From NCBI RefSeq assembly GCF_011064615.1, contig NZ_JAALJH010000037.1:1-64000 (forward strand): a stretch of DNA of 64,000 nucleotides, written 5' to 3'. The notes below the pieces were generated by a model. It was given only the letters and a program-made list of their open reading frames with translations, made no database searches and was not told the DNA's origin. The position numbers and the translations under genes were made by a program. Below, one piece after another: positions 18,419 through 26,937 of this stretch; position 1 is the first letter of the stretch; each line of letters starts with the position of its first letter. The stretch is from Aquisphaera insulae (GTDB lineage: Bacteria; Planctomycetota; Planctomycetia; Isosphaerales; Isosphaeraceae).

Positions 18419-20068
18419 TCAGCTCGCCCAGATGGGCTCGTCCACCAGGAGCCCGTACTTCTTCATCTTCTTGTAGAGCGTGGTCCGGTTGATGTCGAGG
18501 ACCCTGGCGGTCTCCTGGCGGTTCCAGTTGAAGGCCTGCAGGGCCTGGATGATGATCCGCTTCTCCGGCTCCTCGAGGGCCTCCTTGAGGGGCCGAATCC
18601 CCATCGGGAGATGCGGCCGCGGGGCGCCGGCGGCGGCCCTCGATTGCCGCTGCAGATTGAGGATCGGCATCAGGTGATTGGAGGTGATCCGGGGGCTCGT
18701 GCAGCGCGAGACGGCCCGCTGGATGACCCCCTGGAGCTCGCGGACATTGCCGGGCCAGTCGTGCTTCTGGAGCGCCTCCAGGGCGTCGCGGGCGAGGCCG
18801 ACGACATCCTTGTGGAACTCGTGGGCGAAGCGGGCTCGGAAATGGTCGGCGAGGAGCTCGATGTCGGTCCCGCGGAGCCGGAGCGGAGGGACCATCAGGC
18901 AGAGCGAGCTGATCCGGTGGTAGAGCTCGGGCCGGAATCTCCCCTGCTCCACGGCGGCCGGGAGGTTCTCGCTGGAGGAGACGATGAAGCGGACCGCCGG
19001 GTTGCCGCGATGGCGGCCGTGGCCGGCGGCGGCCTCGATGTCGCGGTACTGGAGCTCGCGCTGGAGCTGGAGCTGGATCTCGGGCGGGAGGGCGCCGACC
19101 TCCTCGATGAAGAGGGTGCCGCCCCGGGCCGCGTCGAGCTTCCGGGCCCATTCGGTGATCGCGGGGACGGCCCTGCGGGCGACCGGCTCCTCGCCGTCGG
19201 TCTCCATGTCGGGCTCTTCCAGGTCGCTGGCGCGGAGGACGATGAAGGGCCGGTCGGCCGGGCCGCCGCCGTCGTGGAGCACCTGGGCGATCAGGGACTT
19301 GCCGGTCCCGGGCTCGCCGGCGATCAGGACCGGCGCCGACACGGACGCGAGGGTCGCGGCCAGCTCGATGACCTGGCAGAGGGCCGGGTCGGTGGTGATC
19401 AGCTCGGGGTTCCGGGGCGCGACCGAGGCGAGTGAGGGGGCGCCCGCCGTCCCGAGCAGGGGAGACGGCGCGTCGCCGATCTCCGGGGCGGGCTGCGAGA
19501 GCCCGCCCGAATAGCCGGGGCTCGCCAGCGACGCCGGCAGGGGCATCGGCATCGCCAGCAGGCCCGACGCGGAGCCGGCCTGGGGCTGCGGCGCCGGGTG
19601 CTGGACATGGGCCGTGGCCACCAGGGCCTGGGGACGGAGGCCGTAGCCGGCGGCGTGCGCCCCGAAGTTCGCCCCGGCCGCGTCGGCCGTCGGCCTGGGC
19701 TCGCACTGCTCCAGCGCCTGCAGCACCGCCGCACGCAGCTCGGCCGCCGGCACCGGATACTTCAGGACCGCCATCGCCCCCAGCCGCAGGGCCTCCTTCG
19801 CACGATCCGGATGGGCCCGCGGGAACATCAGGATCACCGGCACGTCGGAATACTTGCGGCGGACGTGCGAGAGCAGCTCGAGCGCCTCGCTCTCGCCCGG
19901 GTCCACGCTCGCGAGGACCAAATCCATCGGGCTTCGCTCCATCAGCCGTACGGCGCCGCGATCCGTCGAGGCCTCCTCGATCATGTGGCCCAACGACTTC
20001 AACATCGAGGTCAGCAGGGCGAGCCCTTGAGGATCGGGGCAGACGATGAGGATCCGGAACTTTCGCAT
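18419..20068 (-). CDS. Degenerate NtrC-like regulator: pseudo-receiver, AAA+, Fis HTH
   Basis: About 549 residues. Residues 1-120 are a receiver-like domain in which the phosphoacceptor position is Ser54 (DLVLASVD) and the acidic pocket is reduced to PD. A Pro/Ala/Gln-rich linker covers 125-220. The AAA+ domain has Walker A GEPGTGKS (251-258), Walker B GGTLFIEEVG (316-325) and the arginine-finger segment GRFRPELYHRI. The GAFTGA loop that normally contacts sigma-54 is absent between them, replaced by SDLEEPDMETDGEEP. The C-terminus is a Fis-type HTH (NRQETARVLDINRTTLYKKMKK). It probably binds DNA but may not activate sigma-54 polymerase. The ATG at 20068 is taken because AAGG is five bases upstream. 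No histidine kinase is adjacent. Confidence 0.85.
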   Translation of the reverse strand: MRKFRILIVCPDPQGLALLTSMLKSLGHMIEEASTDRGAVRLMERSPMDLVLASVDPGESEALELLSHVRRKYSDVPVILMFPRAHPDRAKEALRLGAMAVLKYPVPAAELRAAVLQALEQCEPRPTADAAGANFGAHAAGYGLRPQALVATAHVQHPAPQPQAGSASGLLAMPMPLPASLASPGYSGGLSQPAPEIGDAPSPLLGTAGAPSLASVAPRNPELITTDPALCQVIELAATLASVSAPVLIAGEPGTGKSLIAQVLHDGGGPADRPFIVLRASDLEEPDMETDGEEPVARRAVPAITEWARKLDAARGGTLFIEEVGALPPEIQLQLQRELQYRDIEAAAGHGRHRGNPAVRFIVSSSENLPAAVEQGRFRPELYHRISSLCLMVPPLRLRGTDIELLADHFRARFAHEFHKDVVGLARDALEALQKHDWPGNVRELQGVIQRAVSRCTSPRITSNHLMPILNLQRQSRAAAGAPRPHLPMGIRPLKEALEEPEKRIIIQALQAFNWNRQETARVLDINRTTLYKKMKKYGLLVDEPIWAS

Positions 20069-20542
20069 GGTTTCCTTCTCTCCGCTCATCGCTCGATCGC
20101 GAGAGAGCACGAGGCCGGGTGCATCTTCCATGAAGTTCGGCTGGGGCGCCATGTTTCGCTGGGCAGGCCCCGGAACGCTGGAACCAGGCGAGGTGCAACC
20201 AACGCAGTTGACTCGCAAGGTCGCTTCCCTGGACGTTTCGCGAACTCCTCGACCCGCAGGGTCAAGTCTCCTCGATCCACGGGGCGTCGTTCTGAATAAA
20301 CACCTATGTCATGGATGCACCCTCGTCAAACTCGTGCTCGAGCTGCTCTGCCGACCTCACTAGCTCAGGAACCATGCCGATACGATCCTGCGGAGACAAG
20401 ACTTCACCGATCACAGCGAAGGCTGTTTTACAAAGCGAACTTGCTGGCATGGATGAGCGATTCGCGTTTCAGGCTCTTGATTGATTGATTTCAGGAAGGC
20501 AAGCGAGGATCTGACGGCTGGACGACGCGAGAGCGATCGATA
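20069..20542. other. 474-base gap, lower GC, no gene seen
   Basis: The interval between the regulator start and the XerC-type recombinase end has clearly lower GC than its flanks from about 20280. It contains short TGATTGATTGATTT-like runs near 20476 but no gene, tRNA or repeat pair that I can support. The regulator's promoter should lie in its left part. Confidence 0.4.
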
Positions 20543-21427
20543 TCAGGCTCGGGGATGCGCTTCATGGTATATATCGAGCAATCGGTCCCGCGTGACGTGC
20601 GTATAGATTTGCGTTGTCGTGAGATTGCGATGGCCCAGCAATTCCTGGACACTCCGAAGGTCCGCGCCGCGGTCGAGTAAGTGGGTCGCGAAGCTGTGCC
20701 GGAGGGTATGCGGGCTGGCGGCGTTGGCCAGCCCGGCCGCGAGCAGGTGCTCATCCAGGAGCCGGCCGACGCTGCGGGTGGTGAGTCGGGTCCCGTAGCG
20801 GTTCAGGAAGACGGCGGGCTCGTCGGCTCGCCGTGGACTCCGGATAGCAAGATACCGTTCGATCCAGAGAAAAGCCATGGGACCGGTCGGGCAGAGCCGC
20901 TCTCGCCGTCCCTTGCCACGTACCCGGAGGAGCTGGGACTCGAAGTCCAGGTCGTCGCGATTCAGCCCGACGAGCTCGCTGACCCGCAGGCCGCCGCCGT
21001 AGAGGGTCTCCAGCATGGCTCGATCGCGGACCCCCGCGGCCGTGTCCACGGCGATCGATTCCAGCAGTCGGATGGCGTCCTCCACCCGGAGCAGTCGGGG
21101 TAATCGCTTGGGTTGCTTGGGATTGCGGAGCCCCGCCGTGGGATCGCCGGGGACCGCGCCTCGTCGCCTCAGGAACCGGAAGTACGATCGCAGGCTGGCG
21201 AGCCGCCGGGCGATCGTCGTCGCCGCATAGCCCTGGGAATTCAACCAGGCGGAATAGCGACGCAACCGCTGCGGATCGAGCGTGGCGGGATCCTCTCCCT
21301 CCAGCCCGTTCTCCGCCAGATAGCGATTGAAGAGGGCGAGATCGTCCTGATAGGACCGCAGCGTGTGGGTCGATGCTTGTCGTTCGTGCTCCAGGTGCTT
21401 GAGGAAGAGGGGAATCGAAGCGTGCAT
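20543..21427 (-). CDS. Tyrosine recombinase, XerC/XerD type
   Basis: A 294-residue recombinase with an N-terminal SAM-like core-binding domain (residues 1-90) and a C-terminal catalytic domain. All six active-site residues are visible: Arg148 (GGLRVSEL), Lys172 (VRGKGRRER), His240 and Arg243 (HTLRHSFATH), His266 (LGHRNL) and Tyr275 (IYTHV). Length and sequence fit the chromosome-dimer-resolving XerC/XerD class rather than phage integrases. AAGGA lies eight bases before the ATG. It is on the strand opposite the tRNA gene, 299 bases away. No attachment repeats are seen around it, so it is more likely a housekeeping Xer than an island integrase. Confidence 0.9.
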   Translation of the reverse strand: MHASIPLFLKHLEHERQASTHTLRSYQDDLALFNRYLAENGLEGEDPATLDPQRLRRYSAWLNSQGYAATTIARRLASLRSYFRFLRRRGAVPGDPTAGLRNPKQPKRLPRLLRVEDAIRLLESIAVDTAAGVRDRAMLETLYGGGLRVSELVGLNRDDLDFESQLLRVRGKGRRERLCPTGPMAFLWIERYLAIRSPRRADEPAVFLNRYGTRLTTRSVGRLLDEHLLAAGLANAASPHTLRHSFATHLLDRGADLRSVQELLGHRNLTTTQIYTHVTRDRLLDIYHEAHPRA

Positions 21428-21726
21428 GCGGTTGTCCTTGTGGGGCGGGCGGCTCCCGAACGATTCGACGCGACACCATTCCTATCCTTCGGCGTTTTCC
21501 CCGTTCCATCGCAGCGGGACGGACTCCCTTCGGCCCGCCCCAAGTATCATCGAAATCAACGACGAATTCCGTCCCGAAGCCCGCCGCCGCGAGTCTTTTC
21601 GAGGGCCCGCAATTGTACCTCAAGTTCCTGGCAACGAAGGATTTAGTAACTGGCATCGGGTCGTGGTTCCGCAAATTCCGACCGCCGTCCTCTTCCCTTA
21701 TAGGCATCTCCGGCGTAATATCATCT
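21428..21726. other. Gap between xer gene and tRNA
   Basis: No coding sequence is supported in these 299 bases. The right end is AT-richer (CTTATAGG near 21698 and TAATAT at 21716-21721), probably the tRNA promoter, but box spacing is ambiguous. Confidence 0.35.
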
Positions 21727-21799
21727 TGCGCCGTGGAGCAGCGGCTAGCTCGCCAGGCTCATAACCTGGAGGTCGTAGGTTCGATTCCTACCGGCGCAA
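21727..21799 (+). tRNA. tRNA-Met (CAT), initiator-like
   Basis: 73 bases fold into a full cloverleaf: acceptor TGCGCCG with CGGCGCA, D-arm GAGC/GCTC, anticodon arm CCAGG, loop CTCATAA, CCTGG, and T-arm GTAGG, TTCGATT, CCTAC. The anticodon is CAT. The D-stem pair 11:24 is A:U, which is typical of bacterial initiator tRNA; elongators have pyrimidine 11 with purine 24. Two positions depart from the usual initiator: the first acceptor pair is U1:A72 instead of a C-A mismatch, and pair 29:41 is A:U instead of G:C. CCA is not encoded. A terminator follows 15 bases later. Confidence 0.93.
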
Positions 21800-21813
21800 C
21801 TGAAGATGAAGAA

Positions 21814-21840
21814 GAGCCCCGTTTCACGGGGTTTCTTTTT
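21814..21840 (+). terminator. Rho-independent terminator after the tRNA
   Basis: GCCCCG, loop TTTCA, CGGGGTTTC followed by TTTTT forms a short strong hairpin with a U-tract directly downstream of the tRNA gene. It is the clearest intrinsic terminator in the window. Confidence 0.88.
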
Positions 21841-21997
21841 GCGCGACGATCCGGTCTTCGTCTCACCGGGTTGTTGTCCTCATCGCTCCCCTTGCCATTC
21901 CGATGCGCGATTGCGACGGCTCCCCGCGCATGCTAGATTCCCGGGTGTCGGCGCCGATCCCACTTCCCTGTCTCTCCCGCGGAGGGACCCGAAGCGA

Positions 21998-22462
21998 ATG
22001 CCGGACTCGCGGGCCCAGGTCATAGAGACCCTCACGCATCGCCTCGTCCTCCCCCGGGATGCCAATCATCACGGCACCCTCTACGCCGGGACGCTCCTCT
22101 CCCTGGCGCTCGAAGCGGGCTATTCCACCGCCTTTCGCGCCGCCGGGCTGAACGCAAACCTCGTCCTCAAGCGGGTCCTCGACCTTCGCTGCTATACTCC
22201 CGTCCCGGTCGGCCAGGTCGTCCAGATTCGCGGGAAGCAGATCCATCGCGGCACCGCCCAGATCGTCGTGGCCCTCTGGGGAACGCCCATCGACCGGTCG
22301 CAGGCCCCGTGGATGGACGGCCTGATGCAGTTCGTTCACGTCGACGACCGGGGCCGCCCGGAGCCCCTCGATGACCCCCCCGACGAGACCCCGCCGAGCC
22401 TGGAACCGCCGTGGCTGACCCTCCTGGATCGTACTCGCAAGCTCCTCCGGGTACGCCCCTAG
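21998..22462 (+). CDS. Hotdog-fold acyl-CoA thioesterase
   Basis: About 154 residues of the YciA/acyl-CoA hydrolase type. The signature DANHHGTLYAGTLLSLALEAG carries the catalytic region of hotdog thioesterases. The C-terminal 30 residues are Pro-rich. It would hydrolyse acyl-CoA in the cytoplasm; chain-length preference cannot be told. The ATG at 21998 follows GGAGG by about a dozen bases; the upstream in-frame extension overlaps the tRNA terminator and is not plausible coding. Confidence 0.83.
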   Translation: MPDSRAQVIETLTHRLVLPRDANHHGTLYAGTLLSLALEAGYSTAFRAAGLNANLVLKRVLDLRCYTPVPVGQVVQIRGKQIHRGTAQIVVALWGTPIDRSQAPWMDGLMQFVHVDDRGRPEPLDDPPDETPPSLEPPWLTLLDRTRKLLRVRP

Positions 22463-22649
22463 ACCGGCTCGATGTCGGGCGGCGGGTATTCCAGGTCAGA
22501 TTAAGCCATTTTGATCGATTCCTAGAGACTCCGCTCCGGCTCCCCGTCGTGCCCGAAAAGTTGTATCGCGAGCGGTCAGAGCGCGCAGTACCTGGTGTCA
22601 GCGATCCGAGGCGGCCTTGCCGCCGGGTGTCCATCCGGAGCCTTCGGCC

Positions 22650-24602
22650 ATGGGGGTCATGCAGGGCCGCGTCGATCTGGAGATGGAGCGGCTCTTTCGC
22701 GAGGGCACGCTCGCGGGCTTTGACGAGGGCCAGTTGCTTGCTCGGTTCGCCTGCGACCGGGATCAACGGGCATTCGCCGCGCTGGTGGAGCGTCACGGGC
22801 CGATGGTCCTGGGCGTCTGCCGCCAGCTCCTGCGCGATCCCAACGACGTGGACGACGCGTTTCAGGCGACGTTCCTCGTCCTGGTGAGGAAGGCGGGGAG
22901 CCTGCGGCGGACCGACTTGCTGGGGAACTGGCTTTACGGGGTGGCCTACCGGGTTGCCCTGCGGGCCCGGTCCGTCCGTCATCGGGGGGAGACGCGGGGG
23001 ACGGCCAGTCGCGGGGGGGAAGCCTGCTCGATCGACGAGCAGACGCCCGACCGCGCCGAGCCGGTCGCCGACGCCCTCCTGCGGGCCGAGGAACGGCCGC
23101 TCATTCATGACGAGATCCATCGGTTGCCCCGCAAGTACCAGGACCCGGTCGTCCTCTGCTACCTCGAGGGCCTGACGCACGAGGAGGCGGCAGCTCGCCT
23201 CGGCTGGCCGGTCGGCTCCGTGAAGGGCCGGCTGTCCCGGGCGCGAGACCTCCTCCGCAATCGGCTGGTCCGGCGGGGCGTGGCGGTCTCGTCCGCGGCG
23301 ATGGCCGCCGAGCTCGTCACGCCCGACCTCAGGGCCGCCGTCCCCGGATCGCTGACGCAGTCGACGCTCAAGGCCGCGCTGGCCGTCGCCGCGGGAGCCG
23401 CCGGGAAGGGGCTCCCGCTCGCCGGCCCGGCCCTTTCGCCATCCGTCACCGCGCTGTCTGAAGGAGTGATCCACGCCATGAACCTCACGCTGGTCCGATC
23501 GATCGTCGTTCCCATACTGGTCGCCGGGGCCGTCACCACCGGCGGGACCGTTGCGGCCTACCAGCTCGGCGGCGGCTTTGGTGGGGGGCTGCCGACGTCA
23601 CCACCGGCCGAGAAGGCCGCCGTGAAGAAGCCTGCAGAAGGAGTCTCGCCGCCGGGCAAGTCGTCGGCCGCTATGGTCAAGGAGATCCTTGCGGACCTGG
23701 AGGAAGCAGTCGGAAAGAGGGATATCCCGCCCAAGGAATACGCCCTGTGGTCCCAGCGACTCCGCGAGGTCGAACTGGAAGGGGCACGCGCCCAGGACGC
23801 CAGGATCGCTACCGCGAAAAGGCACCTCGATCGGCTCCGTCACATGCTCGACTTGCTGGTGAAATCGGACGAAAGCCGGGCAGCCTGGCTCAAGCAACAA
23901 TGGTGGGAGACGATTTCTCGAGCGGAAGACGCCGTCAGGATGGCAGCGAATCCTCTCCCTGAGGATGCGAATACGGTCGCGGCCCCAGGAACCGGAACTC
24001 CAGCCAATCATCCGACCCCAGCCCCGACGACAGCCACGCCCGCCGCCACACCCGCCGCGGTGGGCGGCTTCGGGGGCGGGGGCGGAGCGGCCCCGAACGA
24101 CGGCCGGGACGAGCAGCAGGGGCGTGTCATGATCGCGGGCCTTTCGTCTCACATCACGGTCAAGGACAAGAATCCGCGGAATGCGGCCTGGATCGAGAAG
24201 CTGGACAAGCCGGTCACGCTTCAGTTCCCGAATGAGACTCCGCTCGAGGAGGTCCTCGGGAAAATCAAGGAGACGACGGCCTCCGGGGACGGCAAGCCGA
24301 TGCCGATCTACGTCGATCCGCTCGGACTCCAGGAAGCGGACAGGACCATGACCTCACCGGTGTGCATCGAGCTCCAGGACGTCCCGCTCAAGGTCAGCCT
24401 CCGTCTCCTGCTCAAACAACTCGGTCTGGCGTACTGCGTCCGCGACGGCGTCCTCGTCATCAGTTCGGTCAACGGCATCTTGCAGGAGCTGGACGAGATG
24501 CGGGCCGAACAGGCGGGCTCGGATCCGAATGACCCGTTCGGCAAGGCGGGGGGGATGATGCAAGGGTTCATGAGCATTCGAGGCGGCGGCGGGATGATGT
24601 GA
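22650..24602 (+). CDS. ECF sigma factor fused to membrane anchor and STN-like domain
   Basis: About 650 residues. Region 2 is at 45-105 (DPNDVDDAFQATFLVLVRKA, LGNWLYGVAYRVALRAR) and region 4 at 155-205 (LPRKYQDPVVLCYLEGL, HEEAAARLGWPVGSVKGR). After these come a hydrophobic helix (residues 281-305), a charged helical region (330-420), an Ala/Pro/Thr and Gly-rich linker, and a C-terminal domain (about 515-615) resembling secretin/TonB short N-terminal domains (TLQFPNETPLEEVLGKI, CIELQDVPLKVSLRLLLKQ). Long planctomycete ECF sigma factors with a membrane helix are known (ECF01-Gob type); the outer part may sense an envelope signal. The ATG at 22650 is favoured by GGAG nine bases upstream, over a TTG at 22617. 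Confidence 0.88.
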   Translation: MGVMQGRVDLEMERLFREGTLAGFDEGQLLARFACDRDQRAFAALVERHGPMVLGVCRQLLRDPNDVDDAFQATFLVLVRKAGSLRRTDLLGNWLYGVAYRVALRARSVRHRGETRGTASRGGEACSIDEQTPDRAEPVADALLRAEERPLIHDEIHRLPRKYQDPVVLCYLEGLTHEEAAARLGWPVGSVKGRLSRARDLLRNRLVRRGVAVSSAAMAAELVTPDLRAAVPGSLTQSTLKAALAVAAGAAGKGLPLAGPALSPSVTALSEGVIHAMNLTLVRSIVVPILVAGAVTTGGTVAAYQLGGGFGGGLPTSPPAEKAAVKKPAEGVSPPGKSSAAMVKEILADLEEAVGKRDIPPKEYALWSQRLREVELEGARAQDARIATAKRHLDRLRHMLDLLVKSDESRAAWLKQQWWETISRAEDAVRMAANPLPEDANTVAAPGTGTPANHPTPAPTTATPAATPAAVGGFGGGGGAAPNDGRDEQQGRVMIAGLSSHITVKDKNPRNAAWIEKLDKPVTLQFPNETPLEEVLGKIKETTASGDGKPMPIYVDPLGLQEADRTMTSPVCIELQDVPLKVSLRLLLKQLGLAYCVRDGVLVISSVNGILQELDEMRAEQAGSDPNDPFGKAGGMMQGFMSIRGGGGMM

Positions 24603-24626
24603 TCGCCGGTCATTCACCCCGGCTCA

Positions 24627-26330
24627 TCATCCCATCAAGGTCTGCCCGTCGGTCACGTCCGCCGGGCCGGATTTGCGGGTCATGGGGAGGTCGATCACGA
24701 ACGTGGCTCCCCGGCCGGGCTGGGAAGTCACGGTGATGTTGCCGCCGTGCTCGGCGATGATCTTGCGAGAGACCGGCAGGCCCAGGCCCGTCCCCCGCGA
24801 GCCCTTCGTCGAGGCGAAGATCTGGAAGATCGAGGCGAGGTCCGCCTCGTCGATGCCGACGCCGTTGTCGGCGACCTGGATCCGCGCGATGGACGTCTCC
24901 GCGACCCATTCGGTGGAGATCGTCACGGCCCCCTCGGGCTGCCCCTCGCTGGCGTCGATGGCGTTGGTCACGATGTTCAGCAGGGCGCGATGGATCCCCT
25001 CCTCGTCGATCATCACCCGGGGCATCCCCGCGCAGGGCTTCGCCACGAGCTTGACGCCGAGCTCCTCGGCGCGGGACTGCATCAATTCGGCGACGTCGGC
25101 GACGACCTCGTTCAGGTCCGCCGGCTCGAGCACCGGCTCGCGTTCCTTCGAGAACGAGAGCATGTCCATGACGAGGTTGTAGATCTTGGTCTGGTTCTTC
25201 TCGACGATCGTCCAGCCGCGGCGGACGATGGCGTCGTCCTTGTCATTCAATCCCATGTCGATGAGATACGACCCGCCGCGGATGCCCTGGAGGATGTTCT
25301 TGATGTGGTGCGAGAGCGTGGCGATCGTCTGGCCGACGGCCGCCAGCCGCTCCGCCTGGATCTTGGCGTTGTAGAAGTCGGTGTTCTCGATGGCGAGCCC
25401 GGCCTGGTGCCCGATCGCGACCATCAGCATCAGATGGTCCTGGCTGAACTTCCCGCGCGGGCCGTCCTTGCCCCCCCCCGCCAGGATCATGGCCCCGGAC
25501 TGGATGTCGGCGTAGAGGACGCCCAGGGTCGTGTGCCGGCCCTGGATCGGGACGCAGATGGCCTCCCGGATGTGGTAGTCCACGATCGACTGGGCGGGGC
25601 TGAACCGCTTGTCGGCGGGGGCGTCGGTGGTGATCACCCCCTGGCCCTGCTCCAGGACGTAGTCGATGATCGTCCGCGAGATGGTCATCCGCTCGTCGGG
25701 GCCCTCGGGGTCGGCCAGCCGCACGGCCTTGGGCGCGAGGTTCCCCTCCTCGTCCTTCAGGAGGATGGCCCCGCGGTCGGCGTTGATCGATTCGAACACG
25801 AGTTCCAGCACCTGCGGCAGGAGTGCGTCGATGTCGAGGACGTGGCTGATGGCCTGGGTGGCCCGGTACATGACCGAGAGGCTGGCCAGCCGCTCCTTGA
25901 GCCAGCCGGCGGCCGCCTCCGGCTGCCGGAGGACCCGCGAGCCCTCGCCGGAGGGGATGCTCTTGAGGATGGCGGACCGGTCCTCGGGGCTGCTCTTGCT
26001 CAGCAGGTCGACGCGGGCCGTGAGGTCCCGGGCCGGCCGCGTCACCCCCTCGTTGTAGAGGAGCACCGACTGGCCGAGCTGGATCCGGTCCCCCGAGTGC
26101 AGCGGCGCCTGGGTGACCGGCTGGCCGTTGATGTAGGTTCCGTTCGCCGATCCGAGATCGACGAGGCGATAGGAGTCCTCCTCCTGCCGCAGCTCGGCGT
26201 GGCGGCGGGAGATCTCGGTGTCATGGAGCCGGATCGCGTTCGAGTTGTCCCGGCCCAGGGCCACGGTGGTCGACTTGAACTCGAATCGCTTCCCCTGGTC
26301 GGCCCCTTGGATCACGAACAAGGAGGCCAC
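24627..26330 (-). CDS. FHA-GAF sensor histidine kinase
   Basis: A 567-residue soluble kinase. The FHA domain is residues 1-95 (GRDNSNAIRLHDTEISRRHAE, NGTYING), binding phosphothreonine. A GAF domain spans about 150-320. The phosphoacceptor is His341 in LSHHIKNILQGI. The ATPase domain has N-box LLNIVTNAIDAS (451-462), G1 DNGVGI and G2 GSRGTGLGLPVSRK. No membrane segment, so it senses a cytoplasmic signal and could link Ser/Thr phosphorylation to His-Asp signalling. No response regulator is next to it. A promoter at 26390-26418 fits this gene. It converges with the ECF gene 24 bases away. Confidence 0.9.
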   Translation of the reverse strand: MASLFVIQGADQGKRFEFKSTTVALGRDNSNAIRLHDTEISRRHAELRQEEDSYRLVDLGSANGTYINGQPVTQAPLHSGDRIQLGQSVLLYNEGVTRPARDLTARVDLLSKSSPEDRSAILKSIPSGEGSRVLRQPEAAAGWLKERLASLSVMYRATQAISHVLDIDALLPQVLELVFESINADRGAILLKDEEGNLAPKAVRLADPEGPDERMTISRTIIDYVLEQGQGVITTDAPADKRFSPAQSIVDYHIREAICVPIQGRHTTLGVLYADIQSGAMILAGGGKDGPRGKFSQDHLMLMVAIGHQAGLAIENTDFYNAKIQAERLAAVGQTIATLSHHIKNILQGIRGGSYLIDMGLNDKDDAIVRRGWTIVEKNQTKIYNLVMDMLSFSKEREPVLEPADLNEVVADVAELMQSRAEELGVKLVAKPCAGMPRVMIDEEGIHRALLNIVTNAIDASEGQPEGAVTISTEWVAETSIARIQVADNGVGIDEADLASIFQIFASTKGSRGTGLGLPVSRKIIAEHGGNITVTSQPGRGATFVIDLPMTRKSGPADVTDGQTLMG

Positions 26331-26389
26331 GGAACTGTCTCTCCTCGGCCCGTCGAGAGTTGCCCATCCGACGCGATCGATCGGGTCTC

Positions 26390-26418
26390 ACCCTAGCGGA
26401 TGCAAGGGTGTGCGTCAA
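26390..26418 (-). promoter_or_regulatory. Promoter for the FHA-GAF histidine kinase
   Basis: On the minus strand TTGACG (26413-26418) and TAGGGT (26390-26395) lie 17 bases apart, 60 bases before the kinase ATG. The -35 box matches the sigma-70 consensus at five of six bases. Confidence 0.5.
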
Positions 26419-26477
26419 CGGTCGGGATGCTCGCCCGCCCTCGCCATGGACGCCGGCCATCGACGGGATTCGCCCCG

Positions 26478-26795
26478 CTACTGGACGTCGGAGTCGGGCG
26501 GGGGCAGCTCGTAGCCCGCGGGGGCTTCCACGGCTTCCACGCCCTCGATGCCGCGGATCTGCCGCTTGTTGGCCTCCGGGTCGCCGGATCCCTTGAGGGT
26601 GATGCCGCCGGTGATCTTCATCACCTGGCCGACCTTGTAACCTTCGTTCTTCAACTTCTGGGCGATCTGGTCGATCTGGTCGAGGTGGTCGTCCTTCACC
26701 GAGACGACCAGCGAATGCTCCGGCCCGTCGGCCTTGCGGGACGAGGACCTGGATGCGGATTTCCCGGAGCCGGATTTCCTGGCCTGGCCGCTCAT
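26478..26795 (-). CDS. Small I9-like protein, possible inhibitor of the adjacent subtilase
   Basis: About 105 residues. After a Ser/Lys-rich N-terminus comes a compact alpha/beta unit (SLVVSVKDDHLDQIDQIAQ, VGQVMKITGGITLKGSG, IRGIEGVEAVEAPAGYEL) ending in PPPDSDVQ. The strand-helix-strand pattern and the VEGVxxVE stretch resemble subtilisin propeptides (inhibitor I9) and a widespread cyanobacterial/planctomycete small-protein group with the same PPDSDxQ tail. That group is sometimes labelled as an aldolase without good reason. A very strong AGGAGGT lies five bases before the ATG. It is the next gene after the subtilase on the same strand, about 140 bases away, so it probably inhibits or helps fold that protease. 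Function is inferred, not shown. Confidence 0.75.
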   Translation of the reverse strand: MSGQARKSGSGKSASRSSSRKADGPEHSLVVSVKDDHLDQIDQIAQKLKNEGYKVGQVMKITGGITLKGSGDPEANKRQIRGIEGVEAVEAPAGYELPPPDSDVQ

Positions 26796-26937
26796 CGCTG
26801 ACCTCCTTCCGCCTGGATCGCCCGCGAGCGTGTTTCGCCCGCGAGCCCGCTTCTTCAACTCTATACCCGGCCAGGTCGAGACGCCAAGAGGACGCGGGGC
26901 GGCCCGCCCCATCCGCGGGCCGCCCCGGATGATGGCC

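Noticed and set aside
20543..21799. Genomic island with integrase next to a tRNA
   Set aside because: The recombinase is of the housekeeping Xer type, lies on the 5' side of the tRNA, and no repeat of the tRNA 3' end is seen nearby.
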